A stretch of 64,000 nucleotides of DNA from Tunicatimonas sp964551335 (lineage in GTDB: Bacteria; Bacteroidota; Bacteroidia; Cytophagales; Cyclobacteriaceae): the NCBI GenBank assembly GCA_964551335.1, contig CAZKCO010000019.1, positions 45,486 through 109,485 of the forward strand, read 5' to 3'. Below, in pieces: positions 36,916-44,817 of this stretch. Below the pieces are notes generated by a model. That model was not told the origin of the DNA. It made no database searches and worked only from the letters and a program-made list of their open reading frames with translations. Position 1 is the stretch's first letter. Each line of letters starts with the position of its first letter. The position numbers and the translations under genes are program-made.

Positions 36916-38759
36916 CAGGCATTCTCTTTTTTCTGTACCAATACTACCCAATCCTGACTATCCCCCGAGGGCGCATCACCAATCGACACATCACCCCCAC
37001 CGCTTATCTCGTCCGTACTTCCGCTTTGCAAATCGCCTCCGTTCTTAGGGTCAAACCATTGTATCGTGTAAGCTCCTTCCCCTTCCAAATTGAGGTTGGT
37101 GGTAGTAGATTTATGCAAATAGATAGCGTATACTTCCCCGGGTTTGGCGAAGCAGTAAGCCCCTTCGGCATCCACTAAATCATCAGCGGATTGCATCTCC
37201 CAGAACGGTAGATTTTCGTGGAAGAAAGAAACGGCGTAGCGGGTCTGATCCCACATATTGTTGCGGGTGCGCCAGGTTTCAAGTCCCAAATCGCTGTTAT
37301 CAAAGATGTAGCCGAAGTACCATTCGGCACCACCGCCACCCGCCATCAGATTGCCCCACAGTACCTCGTAGCGGATAGTATCGTGACCAGGATCAATATC
37401 GTCGGGCAACACGCCGTGGTAATAAGGGCCAATCTCATCCAGGTTTACTACCCACTGTTTTCCCGCTTCTCCCGATTCTCTTATCCAACGTTTGGTTTCC
37501 TCATGCACTACCGTAGGCGGATTAATTTGCAGGGCGGGCCCATCCAGGTCTTCGAAGCCCAGTAGGGGTTCCAGAATCGCATCTCGTTCTTTCTGAGACG
37601 CGTGGGTATGCAGGGTTACCATGTTTTGGTAGGGATCAGTTTCTTTAAAGTAACTGATCATGGCGCGGCGTTGATCGTCGTTTTGCGCGTTGGGCGAAAA
37701 ATCAGCGTAGCCATTTTCCTCCCCCATATCCCAAGATACGGCTAAGTGGTGAGCGAAACGGGCGATAAGTTCGCGGTAGTAGAGTTTACGCTGGGGACCC
37801 AGATCGCCGTTATCAAGCAATAGCTCATTTTCGGTTTCCTGGGTAAAGAAGTGTAATAATATGCCTAAGCTATCGGCGTGGGAGAATACCATTTCCCACT
37901 GGTCTAGCTTGCTGCAATCAAAGCGGTAGCGCTCCTCGTAGTTGGTGTAGGGCCATACATCTTCGCCATCCCCTCCGATGTTCATGGTCAGAAAGTAGAG
38001 AGAATTCATGCCTTTACCGGCCAGGTAATTAAGTCCGCCAATAATGCCTTTTCCCTTGCCTCCCTGCCAGCTAGGATCACCTTCGTGCCAATCGCGTATG
38101 TGGTCTTCGTAAACATGAAGTTCCTTATCGACGGGTGCTTCACCCTCCTTATGGCCTTCCTGTCCGCCAAACTCAGTACCGTCAAAATCTACGTAGCCCA
38201 ATAAATTTTCCGGGCTGCCGGCTCCGCCCTTTAAGTAGTACTCATCGGTGCCGGCGAACTTCAGATAGCGTTCGCCTACGTACTGTAATTTTCCTTTCGC
38301 CCGGAAATCGCCCCCTTGCTTATCGGATGCTACTACCTGAAACGAACCCTGTTCGCCATCGAAGGCGACCGGCTCACCAGCGTCAGCGTCGGTGCTAATG
38401 GCAATGTTATCTCCCTTTCGGAAAGATGTTTCGTAAGACCATTCGCCTTCCGCATCGGGAGTGAAGCGAACCTGCCAGATGTTTCCGCTGGAAGCACTGC
38501 TTTCGGCAGCGTTGCCGTCGGCGGCGTAAAAGCCAGGTACTTCGTAAGTCTGACCACCGTTGCGAAAAGTGACGATTAGGCGGTAGTTAGTGAACGGGTT
38601 TTCTTCGGCATCTTCGCTGGTTTCGGGTCCTTCAAACGACAAGGTCACTTTGTGCCACTGCTGGTAGGTCGGAAGCGATTCCGGTTCTTCGGCTGGCTGG
38701 CAAGCGAAGATCCATACGAAAACAAACAGTAACAGATACACGAGTGGTTGACGAATCAT
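36915..38759 (-). CDS. DUF5060 glycoside-hydrolase-like lipoprotein
   Basis: 614 residues. Lipoprotein signal (VWIFACQPAEEPES, acidic after Cys, suggesting surface export). DUF5060 domain at about 30-165 (WHKVTLSFEGPE, then EGEWSYETSF), followed by a (beta/alpha)8-like catalytic part with RFAHHLAVSWDMGEENGYAD (probable catalytic Glu), YQNMVTLHTHASQKERDAIL and VVNLDEIGPYYHGVLPDDID. A C-terminal collagen-binding-like domain carries YAIYLHKSTTTNLNLEG and IQWFDPKNGGDLQ. DUF5060 proteins are found with carbohydrate-degradation genes and are probable glycoside hydrolases; the substrate is unknown. It is the first gene of the operon, downstream of the LacI-type palindrome. Confidence 0.88.
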   Translation of the reverse strand: MIRQPLVYLLLFVFVWIFACQPAEEPESLPTYQQWHKVTLSFEGPETSEDAEENPFTNYRLIVTFRNGGQTYEVPGFYAADGNAAESSASSGNIWQVRFTPDAEGEWSYETSFRKGDNIAISTDADAGEPVAFDGEQGSFQVVASDKQGGDFRAKGKLQYVGERYLKFAGTDEYYLKGGAGSPENLLGYVDFDGTEFGGQEGHKEGEAPVDKELHVYEDHIRDWHEGDPSWQGGKGKGIIGGLNYLAGKGMNSLYFLTMNIGGDGEDVWPYTNYEERYRFDCSKLDQWEMVFSHADSLGILLHFFTQETENELLLDNGDLGPQRKLYYRELIARFAHHLAVSWDMGEENGYADFSPNAQNDDQRRAMISYFKETDPYQNMVTLHTHASQKERDAILEPLLGFEDLDGPALQINPPTVVHEETKRWIRESGEAGKQWVVNLDEIGPYYHGVLPDDIDPGHDTIRYEVLWGNLMAGGGGAEWYFGYIFDNSDLGLETWRTRNNMWDQTRYAVSFFHENLPFWEMQSADDLVDAEGAYCFAKPGEVYAIYLHKSTTTNLNLEGEGAYTIQWFDPKNGGDLQSGSTDEISGGGDVSIGDAPSGDSQDWVVLVQKKENA

Positions 38760-38908
38760 AGGCAGTGGTAGGGTTTCTTAAAATAGTTTAATTATTGAAG
38801 CTCAAAAAGCTGGCCCAAAGCCACCTTAGTGCTCTAGGCCAGAGATGAAGTTATGATCTTTTCTTGAAGGAGCAACCCCGGCGAACTACTTTATTTATGA
38901 TCTATTTG

Positions 38909-38924
38909 GTGCAAAGGTTTGCAC
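38909..38924. promoter_or_regulatory. LacI-family operator palindrome GTGCAAAGGTTTGCAC
   Basis: A 16-bp inverted repeat with 7-bp perfect arms (GTGCAAA / TTTGCAC) and only the central GG breaking symmetry. This is the classical shape of LacI-family operators, such as the PurR site with centre CG. It lies 150 bases from the DUF5060 start and 205 bases before the regulator gene. The regulator gene is adjacent, so the two probably belong together. Confidence 0.75.
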
Positions 38925-38997
38925 AAATAAATTATCCGTGAGATATTTTAACACTTTATCAGGATTTTACATTTCGCGCAGCATTTTTATTGAAATG

Positions 38998-39005
38998 TAT
39001 ATTTG
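38998..39005 (+). promoter_or_regulatory. Putative -7 box for the LacI-family gene (TATATTTG)
   Basis: TATATTTG matches TAnnTTTG exactly and is followed by C. It lies about 124 bases before the ATG. The -33 region is weak (TTTC at 38972 gives a 22-base spacer), so the call rests mostly on the -7 match. Confidence 0.45.
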
Positions 39006-39128
39006 CAATTCCTGTGTCTTGGCTCTGTATGCGTAGAGCCCCTCATCACTGAAAAATGCAATTGACTGCGCAGGAAAGAATTATCAACACTATTCATCGT
39101 ATATTCAAGGCTATTGTTATAGTATTAA

Positions 39129-40166
39129 ATGATGAAACCCGTAACCCTGAGAGAGATTGCTGAGCGACTGAATGTATCTATTTCTACGGTTTCCCGGGCT
39201 TTGCATGATCATCCGCGTATTTCATCGGCTACCAAACGAGCGGTGCGGGCGTTAGCCCAGGAGTTGAATTTCCAACCGAACCCGCTGGCGATGAACCTGC
39301 GGATGCAGCGAACGAAGACCATCGGGATTATCGTGCCAAAAATCAGCTATCCTTTTTACGCTTCGGCCATTACCGGCATTGAGTCAGTGGCCATACAGGA
39401 AGGGTACAATATTGTGATCTGCCAGTCTAATGAATCCTACGAGCGGGAAGTAGCTAACGTCAAATCGCTGCTACTGAGCCGGGTAGATGGTATTGTGGTT
39501 TCGCTGGCCGGGGAAACCGAACAGTACGGTCATTTTCAGGAAGTAGTGAACCGGGGTGTTCCCCTGGTTTTCTTTAATCGGACCTGCCCGGAACTAGCGG
39601 TATCGCAGGTAGTCATCAATAACTTCTCGGCCGCTAACGAGGCGGTAACGTCGCTTATTCAGCACGGTTGTAGCCGAATCGGGCTGTTGGCCGGGCCGTC
39701 CAAAATTGACATCAGCAACGAACGTCTGCGCGGTTATCAGCAGGCATTAGCCCAACATCAATTACCGTTTGACTCGGATATGGTTGCCCACTGCGACTAC
39801 AGTGAAGCCAGTGGTTACGCTCAGACGGTTCGCCTGATTCAATCCCCCAACCCACCCGATGGTATTTTTGCGGTGAGCGACCGGTTGGCCATTGCCGCCG
39901 TAAAAGCCTTGAAAGACCACAATCAACGAGTTCCAGAAGATGTAGCTCTGGTTGGTTTTAACAACGATCCGGTCACTTCGGTAGTAAGCCCTCCGCTGGC
40001 TACCATCGACCAAAATGCCGAACAAATGGGCGAAACTGCGGCCCGATTACTGTTTCGACAATTTCAGGAGCCAGATGCCAGTACCGAGAAGATCGTGTTA
40101 AAAACCCGGCTATTAGAGCGAAATTCCGTAAAAAAAATAGTAGTTTGCGGTTCCCAATATTTTTGA
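39129..40166 (+). CDS. LacI-family transcriptional regulator
   Basis: 345 residues. The N-terminal helix-turn-helix (about 4-50, VTLREIAERLNVSISTVSRA then LHDHPRISSATKRAVRALAQ) and the hinge (QPNPLAMNLRMQRTKTIGII) are textbook LacI. The periplasmic-binding-protein-like domain has KISYPFYASAITGIESVA, DGIFAVSDRLAIAAVKAL, DVALVGFNNDPVTSVVSPPL and IDQNAEQMGETAARLLFRQF. It probably represses the divergent operon through the palindrome between them and is released by a sugar or sugar-acid ligand. The next gene, fbaA, is only 21 bases downstream, so the two are co-transcribed. Two ATG codons in tandem are at the start. Confidence 0.95.
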   Translation: MMKPVTLREIAERLNVSISTVSRALHDHPRISSATKRAVRALAQELNFQPNPLAMNLRMQRTKTIGIIVPKISYPFYASAITGIESVAIQEGYNIVICQSNESYEREVANVKSLLLSRVDGIVVSLAGETEQYGHFQEVVNRGVPLVFFNRTCPELAVSQVVINNFSAANEAVTSLIQHGCSRIGLLAGPSKIDISNERLRGYQQALAQHQLPFDSDMVAHCDYSEASGYAQTVRLIQSPNPPDGIFAVSDRLAIAAVKALKDHNQRVPEDVALVGFNNDPVTSVVSPPLATIDQNAEQMGETAARLLFRQFQEPDASTEKIVLKTRLLERNSVKKIVVCGSQYF

Positions 40167-40187
40167 AACTATTTATCCTAAACTCCT

Positions 40188-41255
40188 ATGAAAAAGTTTG
40201 AACCGGGTGTACTCTACGGCGATACATTATTAGAATTTTTTGAGCACGCGCAGAAAAACCAATTTGCGCTGCCCGCCGCTAACGTCATTGGTAGCAACTC
40301 CATTAATGCCGTACTGGAAACGGCTCGTGAGGTGCAATCGGCCGTAATTATTCAATTCTCCAACTCGGGCGCAGCGTTTATGGCGGGCAAAGGGCTGAGC
40401 AACGATGGTCAGCAGGCCTCTATTGCCGGAGGAATTGCCGGCGCCCAGCACGTACATACCATGGCCAAACACTATGGCGTACCGGTGATTCTGCATACCG
40501 ACCATGCGGCTAAAAAGCTATTGCCCTGGATTGACGGATTGCTGGATGCTGGTGAGAAGTACCATGAGCAGCACGGCCGCCCGCTATTTAGCTCCCATAT
40601 GCTCGATCTTTCCGAAGAACACTTAGAAGAGAACGTAGAAACCAGTAAAAAGTACTTCGAGCGAATGAACACTTTAGGTATGGCCATTGAAGTAGAGCTA
40701 GGCGTAACCGGCGGTGAAGAAGACGGAGTAGACAATACCGATGTAGATGCTTCCAAACTCTATACCCAACCCGAAGAAGTGGCCTACACCTACGAACAAC
40801 TCAAGCAAATAGGTGATCGATTTACCGTAGCGGCGGCATTTGGGAACGTGCACGGGGTGTATAAGCCGGGTAACGTAAAACTCACCCCCACCATTCTGCG
40901 CGACTCGCAGAAGCATATTGAAGAAAAGCATAATACCGCTACTAAGCCGGTATACTTCGTATTCCACGGTGGCTCAGGTTCTACCCAGGCTGAAATTCGG
41001 GAGGCGATCAGCTACGGAGTAATCAAGATGAATATTGATACCGACTTGCAGTGGGCCTTCTGGGACGGGGTGCGAAATTACTACGAAGGCAAGAAAGACT
41101 ACTTGCAAGCCCAGATTGGCAACCCCGAAGGCGATGACAAGCCCAATAAGAAAATCTACGATCCTCGGGTGTGGCTACGCGAAGCCGAAAAGAGCTTTGT
41201 AAAACGCCTCACCGAAGCTTTTGAGGATTTGAATGCAGTTGGTTCTAATGCCTGA
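40188..41255 (+). CDS. fbaA: Class II fructose-bisphosphate aldolase (FbaA type)
   Basis: 355 residues, the length of the E. coli FbaA subclass and closely similar to it along the whole length. Zinc-binding and catalytic motifs are present: GVPVILHTDHAAKKLLPWID, EVELGVTGGEEDGVDNTDVD, AAFGNVHGVYKPGNVKLTPT, FVFHGGSGSTQAEIREAISY and KMNIDTDLQWAFWDGVRNYY. It cleaves fructose-1,6-bisphosphate to DHAP and glyceraldehyde-3-phosphate in the cytoplasm. Being directly downstream of a LacI-type regulator is unusual for a housekeeping glycolytic gene. The linkage suggests supply of triose phosphates from the sugar locus, or merely a shared promoter. Confidence 0.95.
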   Translation: MKKFEPGVLYGDTLLEFFEHAQKNQFALPAANVIGSNSINAVLETAREVQSAVIIQFSNSGAAFMAGKGLSNDGQQASIAGGIAGAQHVHTMAKHYGVPVILHTDHAAKKLLPWIDGLLDAGEKYHEQHGRPLFSSHMLDLSEEHLEENVETSKKYFERMNTLGMAIEVELGVTGGEEDGVDNTDVDASKLYTQPEEVAYTYEQLKQIGDRFTVAAAFGNVHGVYKPGNVKLTPTILRDSQKHIEEKHNTATKPVYFVFHGGSGSTQAEIREAISYGVIKMNIDTDLQWAFWDGVRNYYEGKKDYLQAQIGNPEGDDKPNKKIYDPRVWLREAEKSFVKRLTEAFEDLNAVGSNA

Positions 41256-41263
41256 CAATAATG

Positions 41264-41333
41264 ATTGATGAGTAATGAATAGTGAATAGTAAAAACTATA
41301 TTAATCATTCTTCATTACTCGTTAGTCATCAAT
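41264..41333. repeat. AT-rich inverted repeat after fbaA
   Basis: The left arm ATTGATGAGTAATGAA (41264-41279) matches the reverse complement of two blocks on the right (TTCATTAC at 41311-41318 and TCATCAAT at 41326-41333), with a seven-base bulge between them. The rest is a low-complexity series of ATGA/GTGA words. It may act as a terminator or be a dispersed intergenic repeat. Confidence 0.7.
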
Positions 41334-41487
41334 TATCCGATAATTTCTTTCACAGTACAACCAGTGATAGAGCTGGGTGGCCGAAACATGGTTTTGACTA
41401 CTGATTTGATAACGACTATTTGCAATTTTATACAGCACCCATGGTCAGCGAATTGAACTTGCTCAATTCCTAATGGTCTAAAACACC

Positions 41488-41575
41488 GTAGGCCCATCAT
41501 TAATCGCGCGGCGGGTCGGATCCACCGTGGACGCGGGGCCGATGCCGCCGCCCCGGCGAACCGTGATGAGCCTAC
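41488..41575. repeat. GC-rich inverted-repeat element with GTAG/CTAC ends
   Basis: 88 bases, about 70% G+C by hand count. The ends pair over 12 bases (GTAGGCCCATCA with TGATGAGCCTAC, one C-A mismatch). The interior contains GCGGCGG/CCGCCGC and GGGGC/GCCCC complementary blocks, so it can form a branched structure. The outer GTAG tetranucleotide and inverted layout resemble REP/REPIN elements mobilised by RAYT enzymes, but a structured RNA gene is also possible. Confidence 0.6.
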
Positions 41576-41599
41576 AAGATTGTTTCCAAAATTCTGGAA

Positions 41600-42169
41600 C
41601 TACACCGCCCAAGCTCGCCCACCGGCCTCTTCTACCGAGATACAGCCTTCGTAGCGCCCCGGTATAGGTACGTGCTGAAGTACCTGCGTAGCCCCAGCTT
41701 CGGAGGTGCAGAAACCCAGTAGGGTTAACTCCTTCATGGTTCTGAAGAAAGGCTTCACACCATCTTCCTGTTGCTCCTGAGCAGCAGCTTCCAGTTTGGT
41801 GAGCAAGGCATCCATCTGCTCCGGCTCCAGATCAACGAAACCGTCGCCGTATTCGCTCTGGCTCATTTCTTCCAGTTCAGTGATGCCCGCTACAAACTGT
41901 TGCTGGTCCTCTTCGCCGTATATATCCTTCATCATCAGATCAATGAACTCGGGTACCCCTACGTCCTTGGCTCCAGGCGTGTCGGTAGCCGGAATAATGC
42001 GTTCGGCTACCTCCGAAACCACCGTAGCCTGATCTTCGGATAAAAACCCGGGTTGCCAATTGAGTTCCTTCTTCGGAGTACAGCCCTTCAGTACACCCAT
42101 AATGGCGGGGGCGGAAAGTGTTCCCCCCATCAGGTAGCTGGCTCGTTTTATTGCTTCTCGTCTATTCAT
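41600..42169 (-). CDS. Gluconate 2-dehydrogenase subunit 3 family protein (Tat)
   Basis: 189 residues from ATG 42169, which puts the twin-arginine signal at the very start (MNRREAIKRASYLMGGTLSA); a TTG upstream overlaps the GMC stop and is less likely. A Cys follows in VLKGC. The body carries the family pattern: LSEDQATVVSEVAERIIPAT then TPGAKDVGVPEFIDLMM, and near the end TLLGFCTSEAGATQVLQH. Subunit 3 proteins accompany GMC oxidoreductases and are needed for their export or assembly, the complex being carried through Tat by this subunit. The upstream gene is such a GMC protein 17 bases away. No cytochrome c subunit follows. Confidence 0.9.
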   Translation of the reverse strand: MNRREAIKRASYLMGGTLSAPAIMGVLKGCTPKKELNWQPGFLSEDQATVVSEVAERIIPATDTPGAKDVGVPEFIDLMMKDIYGEEDQQQFVAGITELEEMSQSEYGDGFVDLEPEQMDALLTKLEAAAQEQQEDGVKPFFRTMKELTLLGFCTSEAGATQVLQHVPIPGRYEGCISVEEAGGRAWAV

Positions 42170-42186
42170 CGTAAATTTTTTTGCTG

Positions 42187-43896
42187 TCAAACATTCATTC
42201 GTTTAAGTTCCTTCACCGCATGATCGGCCGCTCGGGCAGTCAGTGCCATGTAGGTCAGGGAAGGGTTTACGCAGGCAGCAGAAGTCATGCAGGCTCCGTC
42301 GGTCACGTAAATGTTGGGTACATCGTGTACTTGATTCCACTTGTTCAGTACCGAAGTCTTGGGGTCGCGACCCATACGAGCCGTACCCATCTCATGAATG
42401 CCCAGACCGGGCCAACTTCCGCCATCGTAGGTTTGTACGTTTTTCAGGCCAGCCGCCTCGAGCATTTCAGCCGCAGAGTTGGCCATATCGTCCCGCATGG
42501 CCATTTCGTTTTCTTTAAATTCAGCATCAAAGATCACAGTTGGCTGCCCCCACTTGTCGGTATTTTCGTAATCAAGTGTCATCTTGTTTTCGTGGTAAGG
42601 CAGGGTTTCGGCGAATGCCGTCATACCCATTTGCCACGGACCGGGTTTTACAATTTTTTCTTTCATACTCGCACCGAAGCCCAGTTCAGCTACAGCACTC
42701 TGCCAGCTTTCGCGACTTGCTCCACCTTGGTAACCAAATCCGCGCAAATAATCCTTCCGCTCACTGGCTTTATCTACGTTGCGGAAGCGGGGGATATAAA
42801 ATCCGGTAGGCTTACGTCCGTAGTAGTACTGATCGGCAAAGCCGTCGTACTCACCATTAGCTCCGGTACGGAAGTGATGATCCATCAGGTTGTGACCTAA
42901 CTCACCGCTACTGGCACCAATTCCGTCGGGGAAGGCATCCGACTTGGAGTTCATCAGAATGGAGGTAGAAGCTATCGCCGAAGCACAGCAGAAGATAACC
43001 TTGGCAAAGTACTCCTTAGCTTCCATCGTTTCCCGATCAATTACCTGCACTCCGGTAGCCCGGCGCTTTTCTTTATCGTAAATGATAGAAGTCACAATAG
43101 AATCGGGGCGCAGGGTCATGTTACCGGTAGCAGCGGCAACCGGAAGGGTGGCGGCATTACTGCTGAAGTAGGCCCCGTAAGGGCAGCCGCGGATGCAACG
43201 GTTACGGTACTGGCACTTGGTGCGTCCGTTATGGTTTTGAGTAAGATTTGCCGTGCGGCCCATGGTTACTACCCGTCCGCCGAAGTTCTCGGCTACTCTA
43301 TCCCGCAGGTGTTTTTCCAAGCAGTTAAAGTCCATCGGAGGCAAGAAGTTTCCGTCGGGCAGTTGGGGCAATCCTTCCTTCATCCCGTGAATACCGGCAA
43401 AGCCTTCAGCATAAGTATACCAGGGTTCAATATCCGCGTAGCGAATGGGCCAGTCTACTCCAAAACCATCGCGGGCGTTGGCTTCAAAATCCAGATCACT
43501 AAAGCGGTAGCTGTGGCGACCCCACATAATGGATCTTCCGCCTACGTGGTAGCCGCGCATCCAGTCGAAGCGCTTCACTTCCTGATAGGGATGCTCACTA
43601 TCTTTTACAAACCAGTGTTTGGTAGATTCCCGAACGGTGTAGCCGGTACGGCTCTGCTTTGGGTAATGCTCCTGTAGTTCTTCCGGTGGCACCCGCTCCC
43701 GATGCGGAAAATCCCAGGGCTCTTTCGTTGCTGTAGGATAGTCTTTTACGTGTTCAACCATGCGACCGCGCTCCAGCACCAGGGTTTTTAACCCCTTCTC
43801 GCACAATTCTTTTGCGGCCCAACCGCCACTAATACCCGAACCGATGACAATAGCATCGTAGGTATTCTCCTCCATTCCTTTGGAATTTACGTACAT
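42187..43896 (-). CDS. GMC-family FAD-dependent oxidoreductase
   Basis: 569 residues. FAD-binding Rossmann motif AIVIGSGISGGWAAKELCEK near the N-terminus with LVLERG; GGRSIMWGRHSYRFSDLDFE; a Cys cluster NRCIRGCPYGAYFSSNAATL that in related enzymes binds an iron-sulfur cluster; and the GMC C-terminal GMC_oxred_C with HEMGTARMG, DGACMTSAACVNPSLTYMAL. Members of this subgroup oxidise sugars, sugar alcohols or aldonic acids in the periplasm and pass electrons to a cytochrome. No own signal peptide is seen, so hitch-hiker export with the Tat subunit downstream is likely. The substrate is unknown. Confidence 0.93.
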   Translation of the reverse strand: MYVNSKGMEENTYDAIVIGSGISGGWAAKELCEKGLKTLVLERGRMVEHVKDYPTATKEPWDFPHRERVPPEELQEHYPKQSRTGYTVRESTKHWFVKDSEHPYQEVKRFDWMRGYHVGGRSIMWGRHSYRFSDLDFEANARDGFGVDWPIRYADIEPWYTYAEGFAGIHGMKEGLPQLPDGNFLPPMDFNCLEKHLRDRVAENFGGRVVTMGRTANLTQNHNGRTKCQYRNRCIRGCPYGAYFSSNAATLPVAAATGNMTLRPDSIVTSIIYDKEKRRATGVQVIDRETMEAKEYFAKVIFCCASAIASTSILMNSKSDAFPDGIGASSGELGHNLMDHHFRTGANGEYDGFADQYYYGRKPTGFYIPRFRNVDKASERKDYLRGFGYQGGASRESWQSAVAELGFGASMKEKIVKPGPWQMGMTAFAETLPYHENKMTLDYENTDKWGQPTVIFDAEFKENEMAMRDDMANSAAEMLEAAGLKNVQTYDGGSWPGLGIHEMGTARMGRDPKTSVLNKWNQVHDVPNIYVTDGACMTSAACVNPSLTYMALTARAADHAVKELKRMNV

Positions 43897-44010
43897 ACGA
43901 AGTTGATATTTAAATAGATTATAGGAAACGTTAACTCGGTCAAGTTACAGCATTCCCCCTAATTAAAAAAATGAGGGTTGTAAAATCAACGTTCAAACCG
44001 AGGCTCTATT

Positions 44011-44709
44011 TTACAGAATGGTAATCAGCTCGGGCAGGGTTCTGATTTCGTAGGTTACCTCCTCGGTATGTTGGTGCTGAGCCGGATTAAAGTAAACCTG
44101 ATCAATGCCGGCATTCCGCGCTCCTAAGACATCGGTCTTCAAATTATCTCCTACCATGATGCACTCCCGGGGCGTAGCCGGGATACTCTCCAAAGCATAA
44201 TGAAACATGCCCGCGTGCGGCTTACGGTAACCGGCCTCATCAGAAGTGGTTACGGTTTGAAAGTAGTCAGTTAAACCTGCACACTGTAATTTTATTGCCT
44301 GAACATCAGAGAAGCCATTGGTGATGATATGCAACTGGTACCGCCCTCGCAGCTTATCTAGCATAGCCACTGCTTCGGAAATAACGTATCCTTTGGTAGG
44401 GCAGGTAGCCAAATACTCTTCAGCAAATACCGGAGGCAGATTTTTATCGTAGGCAAGTTGCAGTTCATCAAATATCAGGAAAAACCGCTCTCGCCGTAGT
44501 CGTTCCGAGTCATATTCCCCTCGAGTATATAAGTCCCAAAGTCGATGGTTCACTTGGTGGAAAACCTGGCAGAACTCGCTAGGTGAAGAAGCTCCCAACT
44601 GTTGAAGCTGATGCTTGTGGTACAGATCTGTCAGCGTTTCGGTAGCGCAGCGGTCAAAGTCCCACAAGGTATGGTCTAAATCGAAGAGTATGTGCGTATA
44701 GTTATTCAA
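44011..44709 (-). CDS. YjjG family noncanonical pyrimidine nucleotidase (HAD phosphatase)
   Basis: 232 residues. HAD motif I is FDLDHTLWDFD (nucleophile Asp), motif II LHIITNGF, motif III around K in YRKPHAGMFHYAL, and motif IV MVGDNLKTDVLGARNAG. The FDLDHTLWDF start and overall length fit the YjjG-like subgroup, which dephosphorylates noncanonical pyrimidine nucleotides to keep the pool clean. The start codon is TTG: the in-frame codon two triplets upstream is a TAA stop, and no ATG lies close to the family N-terminus. It is divergent from lpdA. Confidence 0.88.
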   Translation of the reverse strand: MNNYTHILFDLDHTLWDFDRCATETLTDLYHKHQLQQLGASSPSEFCQVFHQVNHRLWDLYTRGEYDSERLRRERFFLIFDELQLAYDKNLPPVFAEEYLATCPTKGYVISEAVAMLDKLRGRYQLHIITNGFSDVQAIKLQCAGLTDYFQTVTTSDEAGYRKPHAGMFHYALESIPATPRECIMVGDNLKTDVLGARNAGIDQVYFNPAQHQHTEEVTYEIRTLPELITIL

Positions 44710-44763
44710 GTGTTAGCGTATTAATGTGCTTGAGTGTTAATGTACGTAGTGCTCCTGTGTTTG

Positions 44764-44817
44764 TGTGTTCAGGTAGGCATAGAACGATATTTACCGCTAA
44801 TAATTTACCTGAACACA
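44764..44817. repeat. Inverted repeat TGTGTTCAGGTA / TACCTGAACACA between the HAD gene and lpdA
   Basis: Perfect 12-base arms are separated by a 30-base loop. On both sides lie further GTGTTA and TAACAC words, so the whole intergenic stretch from about 44711 to 44856 is an imperfect palindrome. It lies just upstream of the lpdA promoter. Confidence 0.8.

Larger units (their letters stand above)
38760..39128. other. Divergent intergenic region between the sugar operon and lacI-type gene
   Basis: 369 bases without a gene. It holds a LacI-type operator palindrome at 38909-38924 and a candidate -7 box for the regulator gene at 38998-39005. The minus-strand reading across the palindrome gives AACCTTTGC, close to TAnnTTTG, so the operator may overlap the -7 region of the operon promoter. 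Confidence 0.7.
41256..41599. other. Intergenic region with two fold-back elements
   Basis: 344 bases between convergent fbaA and the gluconate-dehydrogenase subunit gene. I see no open reading frame with a plausible start. It holds an AT-rich inverted repeat at 41264-41333, a small hairpin (GAATTGA/TCAATTC, 41450-41469) and an 88-bp GC-rich element at 41488-41575. Confidence 0.8.

Noticed and set aside
41488..41575. Known riboswitch or tRNA-like RNA as identity of the GC-rich element
   Set aside because: I could not match it to any riboswitch consensus I know or to a tRNA cloverleaf, and it lies between convergent genes, not in a leader.
42181..42900. 239-codon plus-strand frame opposite the GMC oxidoreductase
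   Set aside because: Shadow of the GMC gene; His- and Ser-rich translation without a domain or start context.
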